Positions 1-10,094 of a stretch of DNA of 64,000 nucleotides are shown here, piece by piece; within the stretch, counting starts at the first letter, position 1, and each line of letters opens with the position of its first letter. Source of the DNA: Phoronis australis. Taxonomy: Eukaryota; Phoronida; Phoronidae. The notes beneath the pieces were generated by a model. That model made no database searches, was not told the DNA's origin, and worked only from the letters and a program-made list of their open reading frames with translations. The DNA lies in NCBI GenBank assembly GCA_002633005.1, contig NMRA01000246.1:541562-605561 (forward strand), given 5' to 3'. The translations under genes were made by a program, and so were the position numbers.

Positions 1-3000
1 AGCCCGTTTTCGTAACTTGTCACTGGTAGGGGAGAATGTAAGAACAACGTGGAGGTTATTTCTAGCTCTCTCTATAAAATACTTGTAAAGCTCTTCCGAA
101 GAAAACGATTTCTTTTCTTTTTTAACAGTTTGTCCTAAATTGTCGAAAATCGTCTCCAACTCGTCCTTAGTGAATAACGTAGTTATTTCTCCTGATCCCA
201 GAATTGTGTTTAAAAGTTCCAGAAATGAATCGTCTTTAGCATCCTGCTCGGAAAATAAGAAAGTCATTCCTCGGCCTTTTATCCCCGCCGTTCTGTAGAC
301 ATGCTTTATGTCATCTTTGAAATTGTTGAAGGTGTACGCTCGACTTACTGCGATTTGGAACGTTGGGTAGTCTGCTAAATATGAAGCTAGTTTAACGATA
401 GAGTGTTTACCACAACCACCGACACCTATCAAAAGAGCTGATCCACGTCTTATTCGAAGTATACGTGAAATTCTGACAATATGCCGAACACAGTCTTCAA
501 AGAAGACCAGGTCGAGGTTTGCACCTCTCACATTTTCGTTGAACTGCGTAAGGCAGAACATTAATCGTCGGGAAATGGTTGGTATATCGCAATGCTCATA
601 CACTCTCCAGCTTTCGTATGGACTGTTTTCATCTTCGTCTTCTGGTGGATCTCTCAGAAAGTCAACAAAGTAAGTGTCTGTTTTAAAATGGCTTTCACAA
701 TGTTCACCCAAATATTTTTTAGCTATCGACAGTGCAGTCCTCTTGAACCACTTCCTGTCAAGCTCACTTGAAAATCTGTCCGCTAAAACTCTGGTGCATT
801 CATGCTTCCATAGACCAATTAAAATATCAATTGAAGGACATTCATTTGGTCCAATTTGGACCATTCCTTCCCAAATTCGAGATATGTCACGCAGGTTAAA
901 AATGTAATGAAAGTTCTTGGGCGTTGGCAACATTGATGCTTTTGTTTGCTGGACAATTTCTCGCGTCATGGGTACAAGTTGCTTCACGATGTCACAAACG
1001 TTTTTGTTGAATCTGCGTTCTGTGAAGTACAGTCGGCTTATTACACTAAATATACGTTCAATTGATTTTTCGGACGGAAGGGCGCAGTTTATCACCGTAA
1101 AGTGTCGTTTCAAGCGCTGAGGAATGTCATTGTGACCGCCACCGGGATGTATCATGGATGCCATGATTTGAATATCGACAATTGTTGTGAATTCTCCAGG
1201 TTTCTCAACGTTGTAAAACCCTTTATCCTCAATAACCTGTCTTAGCAGCTCGTTAGTTTCTTGATCACCCCATTCGTTAATGTTCGGCATATTGATGTCA
1301 TCAATGAACATGATCATTTTGCGACCTTCAGGTGGCCCGTACGTAGTACCAGCACGCTTTTCAATACTTCCTTCAAATATACGTTGCAGTACCAGAGGTG
1401 TTGTAGCCGATGAAAAGTTCACACCTTTACTGAAGTATGCACGAGAGTCCTTATATGACATATAGCTTCTAATCATTACCGTTTTTGCAGTGCCTGGTTC
1501 ACCAATCAAAAGAACTGGTTTTTCCTGCTTAGCTATAGCATCGAGGAGAAAATTCGTTCTAACGTTGTCAATATTTGGAACAAGAATAGACGAAACACCT
1601 GGAAGGCTATCTCCTGACCAACTAAGTTCGGTCACTTTTGACGACCAATGTTTCCACTTTCCGTCGCAATTCACAAAATACTCAAATATTGATTCACCTT
1701 CCTTAATCTGGGGCAAAGAAATAGATTCAGCCTTGTCTAAAAGAAATTGCTGCAGTCTTGCACGATCATCCGGCTCCAGCAACGCTCCGAGGCTCCACAT
1801 CAAACTGAACACGGCTATATTTTCTAACATTATTGCTGATGTTATTGTTTGGTGCAGGTCGTCCTCTCTAGGCATGAGGCCTTGCAACAAGTTGCACGCT
1901 TGGATAATATAGTTACACTGGAGAATCTCCATTTTTGGCTTTAACGATTTAACAACGTAGTAATATGCTGACTCAAAAATACTGTCAAAGAATTGCAGAA
2001 GCACGTTATATTCTCTTTGGTGTCGGGTTTTTAACCATCCCTGGAGAATAGGTTTCCACTCTAATACTGAAGAGCTCATAAAAACCATTCCATTTCGTGA
2101 CACCGTTGCTGGTGACGCATTGTCAATATTATGTACTTCAAATATAACTTTTGAATTGGGATCCATAGGAAGTCTGTCTCCATTTGCAAGAGTCAAAGTC
2201 TTATTGTCATCGAGAACTGAATTTAGGTTCTCAATCCAAACTGCGTCCACGGGACCATCTAAAGTAATCCACCAAGAGTGGTCTGCCTTTTTTAGCTTCA
2301 GACATCTTCGCCAAAGAGTTGAAAATATGCCATCAGTCCAATCATTGGACGCAACATCTAGTCGACCAAACATTTGAGACGCAGTTATCGATTTGGGATT
2401 CATTCGTATCTCTTTATGAGGAGTCCCCATGTCCGTAAGAGATTTTGTTAGACATGATATACAACACGATTTGCCAGCACCACTGGGTCCCAACACCATT
2501 ATTCCATGCCGCACTAACGATGTCTCGTATAGCTGCAGTACTTTCATTCTCCAAGGTGGATGGTTGATGAGGTTTGACTCCTCGATGCGATTCTGGACAG
2601 AACTTTCTAAACTCGGGTACCGTTTACTATCCATTGGACTTCCGGGAAAAAGGTCCTCAATAAGTCGAAGAAACAAGGGTTCGTCATCGTCGATGAGTTT
2701 CGAAAGGTTCATGTTCCGCAGCACTTGCATCACAATCATCTTTTCTGTTTCTTCCGGGTATGCCCTTTTCTGCGTCCCGAGAGTACGGAGAACGGAAAGC
2801 ATGTTACGTAAACCAAAGTCATAGTGTACTTGAAGTGACAATTGTTCCTCACATAACTTATACAACGTAAAGAATTTCTGGGACAATATTTGGTTTTCCT
2901 GAAATCCACAGCTCGCCAGTTTGACACGGATAATAATTTGCCGATCTGGAACCATCATTGCTATAGTTCTAAACAACACTTTTAAGTTTTCGGGAAGTTC

Positions 3001-6000
3001 CTGTCTACCAGCGTATCCCGGGTTCATCGTTATAAACACACCAAACTGCGGATTCATGACTGTTGAACATCCATCTGTGAAGACAAATTCTGTTTTTGAT
3101 TCACGCTTGGCCAGCATAATACAGTGAATTTGGCCTGCGGCTACGGACAGCACGGGCAAAAGTATTCGATTAAATTCATCAAAGCAGCCCCATGTACCAG
3201 ACATGGCCAATCCTTTAAAAATCCGGCCCAGTCCTCTGAAGTCCATTTGATCTGAGCAATTAAAAACCACTACGTACATGCCAAGGGCTTTTCCCATGTC
3301 TTTCACTGTTTCAGTTTTACCGGTTCCAGCCGGGCCCGCTGGTGCGGCACCCATTGACATTTTGAGTGCTTGTGCAATTGTTATATAACACCTGTCTGTC
3401 AGGGGAGTGATGACAAGCCTATCACAGCAACCCAAGAACTCGTTTTGATAAACAAAGAAAACATCTGTTATGGCTATTAGACAATCGTCTGAATCATCTT
3501 TAAAGTAGAATCGTATTTGTTTGAGCCATTCAAAATCAGTGACCGAGCGAACATTCAGTTTTACCAGGCTTTCGAAAATGTCTCGCTGATGAACGTGAAT
3601 TGTAATAACAGCCTCCAGCTTCTTCTGTTCAAATGAAGTAATGACCGTAGACGTTATCTTAACAATTGCGTTGAGGACGTTGTTGAATTTTTGATTAGCC
3701 AGGCTCATGCTTTTCTTGTCCGTTTTGGATGAATGTATCGCATTCTCCGCATCCCGTGTCCAAATAAATTGAAGGCCAAGAATTCCTACTTGACTGGGAA
3801 AGTCTTGCAAGAATAAGGGCAAGTCAAATCCTGCTTCATTGCTTATGTATTTGTGGGCGTTTTTAATAACGCGATGCAATGCTCTCTGTTGTTTGGTAAG
3901 CAGGTCGGCTAACCAAGCCTCTACGTTTCCTTTGGCTACAACGTTACCGCTTTGTAAGGTCAGCTCTTCGCCTTCTTGTGACACAACTGCTGTTATATTG
4001 TCAGCTTCCTTATTGTGGAATATCACAAAAGCCACGTTAGTAAAGACACTACAAAGATGTTGCTGTATGTCCTTGGGATTGTTTCCGTGTCCCAGTATTT
4101 CTAGAAGAACTGAATCTGACACAAAAGAAAAACGAGGGAAGAGTGTCCTTTTAATCTCGAGATAACCAGCCAAGGACTTCTGACATATCTCCAGATTTTC
4201 TCTCATATGTGGTAGATGCTCGTATAAAGTAGTGTCAAACACGCAGCAGTTAATAACAGTCTTCACTTGACGAGCTCGATGCATTAGTTTTACCCATGAG
4301 CTGTCGATAGCACTGAAACGCTTCGCTTCCTGGGGTAGTTTTTTAGCAATGTCTCCTCTAATAAAAATTGCCTCTAAGTACACCCAAAGGTTTTGTACGT
4401 GCATCCACTCGTCTAGGACATCCAAAGCCATTGAAAGATTTTGAATCCATGTCTGAATACTTTCCTTAAAAGGCAAATTGTATCGATTGTTTTTCAGAGA
4501 AGACAAAATAATTAGACTGTCTTCTAATTTAGCCATTACTTCCGATGTTTCATCTGTTTTCATAATAATCTCGCCTCTGTTTTTAAATGCTGCAAAAGAC
4601 AAAGTTTGTGACGACCATTCGGCAATAACTAAGTTAAGTTTGATTGCAATGTCGTGTTCTTTTGTAGCGGAAATGCATGTGTCTTCAACGTGGTATTTGT
4701 ATTTGAGTATGTTTGATTCCATAATATCTTTCAGGCAAAACGTTTCTGACTCGAAATCGAACTTATTCCCGGTGATTGCAGAGAGTCTGTCCCAGTGCCT
4801 CTGTGACAATGAATTGTTTGCCATCAAGTCCAGGAGAGGACAAATCTCAGCACTGTCGTCAATTTGCTGCTTTAGTTCAACAAATGCTTGCCAGTGCTTG
4901 ACGGCCTTCGGTAATTTTCGACATCTGTCCTGAAATTCAATTAACTGCTCTTTCATGGCCTCAGTGTTGACCTCTTTCCACATTACCGTATGGTAATTGG
5001 TGACTGTTCTCATTACGGTGTTGAAAAGACCATATAATTTTTGCTGCAGCTGCAGTTCTTTCCCTATTCGAGTCAGGGTTGGGTAGTCTGTGACTTGCAA
5101 ACCAAATAGCTCTTCACCAGTGGCGTTGGCTTCGTACCTTTGATATAACTCATCAAAGCGATGCTGGAAAACGTTTAGTCTGTCGCTGGCATCTTGGGGA
5201 TCTATGGCCTCTGCCATCGGTCCCATTGTGGCATAATTTTCTTCATACTCGTCCACGCGTTTGGAAAAGTCCTCAACTGACTTAATCAATTGTTCTCTTA
5301 GAACCGGCTGTAACGTCACCAAAACGTTTTGCGCGTTATTTGCTTGATCTACAATTTTAGCCACGGCGTATCGCAAACCGTCTACTTTATGAACCTCTTC
5401 ATTACATATTTGAATATCGAAGTGGGTGACCATCGTGTAGGCGTCTTCGATCGGTCGTATCTTCAAATCAATGTCTGTTTGCCATCCACGCACTCGCTCA
5501 AGTGACTTCATGACTGTGCGTACATCATCAAGGTTTTGAACAGGTTTGCTAAGGATTTTCATTTGGTCATCTGCAAACTTAGTTATATCAGTTACCAACG
5601 GTTGATACATGCTGTGCAACGCTTTCACGTACGCTAACTTCCACTGCTTTATTTCCGTTGTCAATGCATATTTGAGATTGTTGGTTTTCATACAGAACGG
5701 GCCAATTATGAATGTCGAGGGCATCTTGGAAATTTCTTCCCTAGTTTTATCTAGTTCTTGCAGTTTTTGCTCGAACTCATATTGAATAGGTTGTGATTTC
5801 ATGAAGACTCGAATCTCTTCCGATTTTTCTCTTGTCAGTAAGTAGTTGTAGATCTCAAACGTCTTCAGGATTTTGTTTACTTTATCTCTATAGATATTTA
5901 CCGAGGATGATAATATCTGTAACAGTTTACCAATGTCTTTGTTTTCCACGACACCTTTATAGTAGTTCTTTGCGTTCCGTTGTTCCCAACTTGTTTGTCC

Positions 6001-9000
6001 TTCGTTTACAACGGTTGATTTAGACATACTGTCATCCGTTATGTCACCAGTTTTTGATGTTATCTGTGTCAGCTGCTTCCACATACCGACACCTTTAGTT
6101 GTTTCAATAATCGTCTTGGCAGCTTTCGATACGACCGCTTGAACTTCTTCGGCCGACGGTACCATGCTCACATGTGGGAGGTCTATGACAACGTCTGTCT
6201 CGAACACAGGTTTACACAATTGGGCGTAGTGATCATCTAACTGTCGCCCTGTAGCAGCAAATAATAGCCTTCTCCTGAAATATTCCAGTGAATTTTTAAT
6301 GGCTTTCAGTATGACTTCGCCATTCTTCTGTTGAAGTGAATAGAAGAAGTCTATACCTTCTCGTCGTAAGACTGATTTGCTACCATCCAGTTCTGTGCTG
6401 CTTAACTTTATCAAGCAGTCTTCATTAGACTCGATCGACACGCCTGCCTTCTTCAGAAATATTCGGAGCAAGGTGTTTGCCGCATCTTCTACTTTTCTGC
6501 TTCTATTATCAAACGCCCTGCTGCACTTTTCTGTGTTTTTCTTTACTTGTTTAACAAACTCCTCAATTGTCCAGGGTTTGTCCTTGGGAAGTTCGCAAAC
6601 CAAATATTCGGAGATGAAAGCGAAAGACTCATCAATGTATGTAGCTTTCAAATTTGACACAACTCTAACTAACTCTTTGAGATCTGTTAGATGATAATCC
6701 GCCTGTAGAAAAAACACATCGAGATTGATTGAAGACCACGTGTAGTAGAACACACCGGACAGAATGATGTTCTCCACTTTTTCCACTGAATTTTTCATCA
6801 AACGCAACATTGAGCGAGGGATTTTGTCTACAGTGTCGCTGTATGTTTTCAGTATTAACTCCAGTTTGTGAACATATGTTTTATACTTGTTGCGGTTATA
6901 ATGAAGTACCTTTGCTACCTCCGGCAACTCAAGTCCCATCTTGAGCATGACGTCACTTTCACGCATCGTTTCGTGCAACGACGGGTCAAAATTTACAAAT
7001 AGATCACCCGTGTCGACGTTTCGTACTAAAATATGGGCGTTCAGGGCGTCTTCGATGTTTTCCAAGGAATTGGCCCAAGCTAAGTGGTACAACACTTCAT
7101 ACTCGAGCAAAGCAGATGCTGTTTTGTTGAACTGCTTGACGACTCGTTTACCCAAACTTGATTTTATTAGAGACTCCATTTCTGCAAAAATATTCATTGG
7201 TTCTCTTATTTTCAGGTAAAGTTTTCTAGCCCATGTAATTCGTCCCGCAATGGGAGGCATGTCTCGTAGTGTAGGCACCGCGTCTTTAAATTTCTCGTAG
7301 CGCTGTGATATATCATTCACTTCACGTGCGTATTGTTGGAAGCAATTGACGTATTTTTCTTCAAACTCTATACTAGGGATGTTGAGGCGCCTGAATCTTT
7401 GAAGGAACGATAATGCCGTTAATGAATTGGGTGCAGTGCTGATGCTCTTGTCTACGTAATCTTGGATTTGATCTTTAGTTATCTGAAATTGCATTTGAAA
7501 GTCTTCGTAGTCTAAATCAAATTCGGCATTACGAAGGTCTAATGCGTCGATCTGTTTCTTTTTAAAGGTTTTCAATGCAGCATCAAATATGTGTGCAAAA
7601 TACTCCATTCCATCAATGCTACAATCAGTCAGAGCTGTGTATATCTCTGCTGCCTCCAGCATGTCCTTTAATTTTCGCAGTCGTTTGCCGAAAAGTTCAA
7701 ATTTTCCGAAAATGTTTCTCTCCGAGAATCCAACAGATGAGCCGTGAAAGTCAGTTGTTTTCTGTTTTGCTTCCTGGACACAAGTTTGGTAATGATTGTA
7801 CAAGTCGGTACATGCTTTGATTTTTTCAAGGATTTCATGAATGGGTTGATCCCACACCGAAACGTTTGCTTCACCCTTCAGAAAATCTTTGCAAGATTCG
7901 ACAATTTGGTTAGTAACCTTAATAAATAAAGAAGCCATGCGCTCTGATGTGTGATAGAATCTTGAGTTGCGCTGAATCATGTTGATTGCGTGCACAAGAG
8001 ATGGTAGTCCTTTAGCTATAATTTTCGGATCGGATTTGTATAGAGGTTCACAGAATCTGTCAAGCGTGTACAGATATTTAACGTTGTCTTTTGCCTCGTT
8101 TCCCGCCTCTGTTATTCTTCTATCGACAGCTTGCCATTTTCTTAACACTCGAGATTTGGCAATGTTTAGAATATTAATTGCCATTTTGCAGTCGTGGCCT
8201 TTGATTTGGTCAACTATGAAGTTAAAAGAAGCAGTTAATCTTCTCCAATGTTCCAGTTCACACATAGGACTGCTGTAGTCATTTTCCCTTCTCATGCGTC
8301 TACACGTTGCTAAGATCTGCTCAATCTGAATGCACCAGCTGTCAACCAAGTCTTCAACGATGGCTAGCTTTTCAGGTGATCCGGCAATCTCAGCGCAGTG
8401 TGCGGGCGTCATGACCTTGGTCAAATTAAGGTTAACTCTACCTTCGAGCTTTATTGTGCCTTCCATGCTGGCATGTGCCTTGTCCAGATAGTCAAGGAAC
8501 GAATCAATTTCTTCAATTAAGCTCTGTTTTCCTTCCATGCAATTTATATGAATGTTACTGCCCTCGCCATCCCAATGCTGAGCTGCCGCAAGGGCTGGAC
8601 GGAAGACAGTTTTTGTCACGTGGGTTAACCCGACTAACAATCCGCGCGAAGAGTCAAGTGTGCCAAAAGATATTTCTTCGACAGCGTTTGTCAGGGTAAT
8701 ATCGTTTTCTTTTCTTCTTTTCACAAAATACAAACACATACCCTTAAGAGGGATTGTGCCGTGGCAGTCGGTTATAAATAATCTTTCGGTCCCTAAATCG
8801 CCTTTGGATATGCGACTGCTACTTGGTCGACCTGTAGGAACCGCGTTGGCCTCTTCTGACTGCTGATAATAGAATACCAAAACTTGCTCTCCGTTGGCAC
8901 TACAGAAATTTTCCAGCTTCTCGATCTGAGTGTCGGATTCACTCACGAAATCGGACACTGTTTTGACGTCTATGCGCAGGTAGGTTGCTAAATACGTGAA

Positions 9001-9123
9001 TAAGTGCTTGTGAATTGGAGTAATCTTCAGAGCACGAAGCTCTCGCAACTCTCTAGGGTTCGCCTGTGAAAATATAATATCACATTCTTCCTGAACAACG
9101 GGTATTGAAAAAAGTTGCAACAT
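1..9123 (-). CDS. DNAH5/8: Outer-arm axonemal dynein heavy chain, DNAH5/DNAH8 type, intronless, 3' end cut by window
   Basis: This encodes the force-generating heavy chain of ciliary and flagellar outer dynein arms, an ATP-driven microtubule motor. The ATG at 9123 is the first after an in-frame TAA about 40 bases upstream, and the frame stays open for 3,041 codons to the window edge. The N-terminal tail resembles DNAH5/DNAH8 (for example FYYQQSEEA near residue 85). P-loops lie in one frame: AAA1 GPAGTGKT at residues 1930-1937, AAA2 GPSGAGKS at 2212, AAA3 GEPGTAKT at 2541, AAA4 GVGGCGKH at 2900. AAA1 Walker B reads CFDEFNRI. These positions match full-length family members, so the tail and linker (about 1-1900) appear complete. 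Missing beyond the edge: rest of AAA4, microtubule-binding stalk, AAA5-6 and C-terminus. No intron is present, although this family normally has dozens. I infer retroposition or massive intron loss; the intact frame argues for function. Confidence 0.95.
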   Translation of the reverse strand, partial: MLQLFSIPVVQEECDIIFSQANPRELRELRALKITPIHKHLFTYLATYLRIDVKTVSDFVSESDTQIEKLENFCSANGEQVLVFYYQQSEEANAVPTGRPSSSRISKGDLGTERLFITDCHGTIPLKGMCLYFVKRRKENDITLTNAVEEISFGTLDSSRGLLVGLTHVTKTVFRPALAAAQHWDGEGSNIHINCMEGKQSLIEEIDSFLDYLDKAHASMEGTIKLEGRVNLNLTKVMTPAHCAEIAGSPEKLAIVEDLVDSWCIQIEQILATCRRMRRENDYSSPMCELEHWRRLTASFNFIVDQIKGHDCKMAINILNIAKSRVLRKWQAVDRRITEAGNEAKDNVKYLYTLDRFCEPLYKSDPKIIAKGLPSLVHAINMIQRNSRFYHTSERMASLFIKVTNQIVESCKDFLKGEANVSVWDQPIHEILEKIKACTDLYNHYQTCVQEAKQKTTDFHGSSVGFSERNIFGKFELFGKRLRKLKDMLEAAEIYTALTDCSIDGMEYFAHIFDAALKTFKKKQIDALDLRNAEFDLDYEDFQMQFQITKDQIQDYVDKSISTAPNSLTALSFLQRFRRLNIPSIEFEEKYVNCFQQYAREVNDISQRYEKFKDAVPTLRDMPPIAGRITWARKLYLKIREPMNIFAEMESLIKSSLGKRVVKQFNKTASALLEYEVLYHLAWANSLENIEDALNAHILVRNVDTGDLFVNFDPSLHETMRESDVMLKMGLELPEVAKVLHYNRNKYKTYVHKLELILKTYSDTVDKIPRSMLRLMKNSVEKVENIILSGVFYYTWSSINLDVFFLQADYHLTDLKELVRVVSNLKATYIDESFAFISEYLVCELPKDKPWTIEEFVKQVKKNTEKCSRAFDNRSRKVEDAANTLLRIFLKKAGVSIESNEDCLIKLSSTELDGSKSVLRREGIDFFYSLQQKNGEVILKAIKNSLEYFRRRLLFAATGRQLDDHYAQLCKPVFETDVVIDLPHVSMVPSAEEVQAVVSKAAKTIIETTKGVGMWKQLTQITSKTGDITDDSMSKSTVVNEGQTSWEQRNAKNYYKGVVENKDIGKLLQILSSSVNIYRDKVNKILKTFEIYNYLLTREKSEEIRVFMKSQPIQYEFEQKLQELDKTREEISKMPSTFIIGPFCMKTNNLKYALTTEIKQWKLAYVKALHSMYQPLVTDITKFADDQMKILSKPVQNLDDVRTVMKSLERVRGWQTDIDLKIRPIEDAYTMVTHFDIQICNEEVHKVDGLRYAVAKIVDQANNAQNVLVTLQPVLREQLIKSVEDFSKRVDEYEENYATMGPMAEAIDPQDASDRLNVFQHRFDELYQRYEANATGEELFGLQVTDYPTLTRIGKELQLQQKLYGLFNTVMRTVTNYHTVMWKEVNTEAMKEQLIEFQDRCRKLPKAVKHWQAFVELKQQIDDSAEICPLLDLMANNSLSQRHWDRLSAITGNKFDFESETFCLKDIMESNILKYKYHVEDTCISATKEHDIAIKLNLVIAEWSSQTLSFAAFKNRGEIIMKTDETSEVMAKLEDSLIILSSLKNNRYNLPFKESIQTWIQNLSMALDVLDEWMHVQNLWVYLEAIFIRGDIAKKLPQEAKRFSAIDSSWVKLMHRARQVKTVINCCVFDTTLYEHLPHMRENLEICQKSLAGYLEIKRTLFPRFSFVSDSVLLEILGHGNNPKDIQQHLCSVFTNVAFVIFHNKEADNITAVVSQEGEELTLQSGNVVAKGNVEAWLADLLTKQQRALHRVIKNAHKYISNEAGFDLPLFLQDFPSQVGILGLQFIWTRDAENAIHSSKTDKKSMSLANQKFNNVLNAIVKITSTVITSFEQKKLEAVITIHVHQRDIFESLVKLNVRSVTDFEWLKQIRFYFKDDSDDCLIAITDVFFVYQNEFLGCCDRLVITPLTDRCYITIAQALKMSMGAAPAGPAGTGKTETVKDMGKALGMYVVVFNCSDQMDFRGLGRIFKGLAMSGTWGCFDEFNRILLPVLSVAAGQIHCIMLAKRESKTEFVFTDGCSTVMNPQFGVFITMNPGYAGRQELPENLKVLFRTIAMMVPDRQIIIRVKLASCGFQENQILSQKFFTLYKLCEEQLSLQVHYDFGLRNMLSVLRTLGTQKRAYPEETEKMIVMQVLRNMNLSKLIDDDEPLFLRLIEDLFPGSPMDSKRYPSLESSVQNRIEESNLINHPPWRMKVLQLYETSLVRHGIMVLGPSGAGKSCCISCLTKSLTDMGTPHKEIRMNPKSITASQMFGRLDVASNDWTDGIFSTLWRRCLKLKKADHSWWITLDGPVDAVWIENLNSVLDDNKTLTLANGDRLPMDPNSKVIFEVHNIDNASPATVSRNGMVFMSSSVLEWKPILQGWLKTRHQREYNVLLQFFDSIFESAYYYVVKSLKPKMEILQCNYIIQACNLLQGLMPREDDLHQTITSAIMLENIAVFSLMWSLGALLEPDDRARLQQFLLDKAESISLPQIKEGESIFEYFVNCDGKWKHWSSKVTELSWSGDSLPGVSSILVPNIDNVRTNFLLDAIAKQEKPVLLIGEPGTAKTVMIRSYMSYKDSRAYFSKGVNFSSATTPLVLQRIFEGSIEKRAGTTYGPPEGRKMIMFIDDINMPNINEWGDQETNELLRQVIEDKGFYNVEKPGEFTTIVDIQIMASMIHPGGGHNDIPQRLKRHFTVINCALPSEKSIERIFSVISRLYFTERRFNKNVCDIVKQLVPMTREIVQQTKASMLPTPKNFHYIFNLRDISRIWEGMVQIGPNECPSIDILIGLWKHECTRVLADRFSSELDRKWFKRTALSIAKKYLGEHCESHFKTDTYFVDFLRDPPEDEDENSPYESWRVYEHCDIPTISRRLMFCLTQFNENVRGANLDLVFFEDCVRHIVRISRILRIRRGSALLIGVGGCGKHSIVKLASYLADYPTFQIAVSRAYTFNNFKDDIKHVYRTAGIKGRGMTFLFSEQDAKDDSFLELLNTILGSGEITTLFTKDELETIFDNLGQTVKKEKKSFSSEELYKYFIERARNNLHVVLTFSPTSDKLRKRA

Positions 9124-10094
9124 AATATTCTGCAGTTGTGTTTTACGGGAATTTTCGTTTTAATGAAATTAATCTCACGTATCTTTTGTCGTCACATCAT
9201 GAGGAAACATTGGTAAGGCGGCCAACCAGTTTCTGAAAGACGAATGTTGGCTGCACCCCTACTTCGAAATGCCAGTGCCGTAGTTTTGGTTATTCTCCGG
9301 ATCCCCTTGCTCAAGCTAGCGAAATCAACTGATGGTACTTATGTTTTCATGTGCATTTACTACCTTGTTTGAAAGTTTTCATCTAATCTTATTGCTTTTT
9401 AACTTTTCCACCACAAAGAGAGGTCTGTGCTGTCGATAAACAATTAATTGACAATGGTATGTAAACATCTGTTCAAGTTTGTTATAACGTACCTGTATAT
9501 GACGTGCGACCGATGGACAAATTGAGCCCAGGCGAGTGCGCTGCCGCTGATATCGTGGCGGACTGCTGGAGTTGTTTATCGCCATATGGTAGTTTCCGGC
9601 GATGCGACCTGTGCAGTGTCGAGGCATTGTTTTGGTACTGTTTTTCTATCTCGCTAAATCTCGTGGATGAATTAGAAACGTATTGCGTAGTTTCAGGTTC
9701 TAGACAGCGCCGCTCTACTGTGACGATCGGTCACCTGTAGTGAAAAAGAATCTCGTTGATGAAGTGAAGGTACAACACTGTGTTTGATTTGTTTGTCTGA
9801 AAAGATTATTTTCGATGAGATAGTTAATAATACAAAACATGTAGCCGGTAATAAAGTGATGTATAGGCACGGAATTTTATCCGTTAAGTCTTAGCAATAT
9901 ATCCTGGGGCGTCTAACTTTTTGTTTGTGCATGTGTGACTGCGACTCGCATAGGTTTTTTGTTAGCTAATATGTGCACTATTTCACCGTGCATCTCAGCG
10001 TTTTGAGATAAAGTAAAAGCGTTAACATTTTTTTGAGTATTTTGCTAACAAAATACAACGGCGATTTTCAAGCAGACTGTCACTTACAGAGAAA
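9124..10094. other. Intergenic, upstream of dynein heavy chain
   Basis: No gene recognised. Short open frames on both strands around 9380-9740 overlap each other and resemble nothing I know. The promoter and any 5' untranslated exon of the dynein gene should lie here. A CTGCAG just before the start codon on the minus strand could be a splice acceptor for an untranslated first exon, but this is unproven. Confidence 0.5.

Noticed and set aside
674-8866. Many plus-strand open frames across 0.7-8.9 kb
   Set aside because: They are shadows opposite the continuous dynein heavy chain frame on the minus strand, whose motifs are unmistakable.
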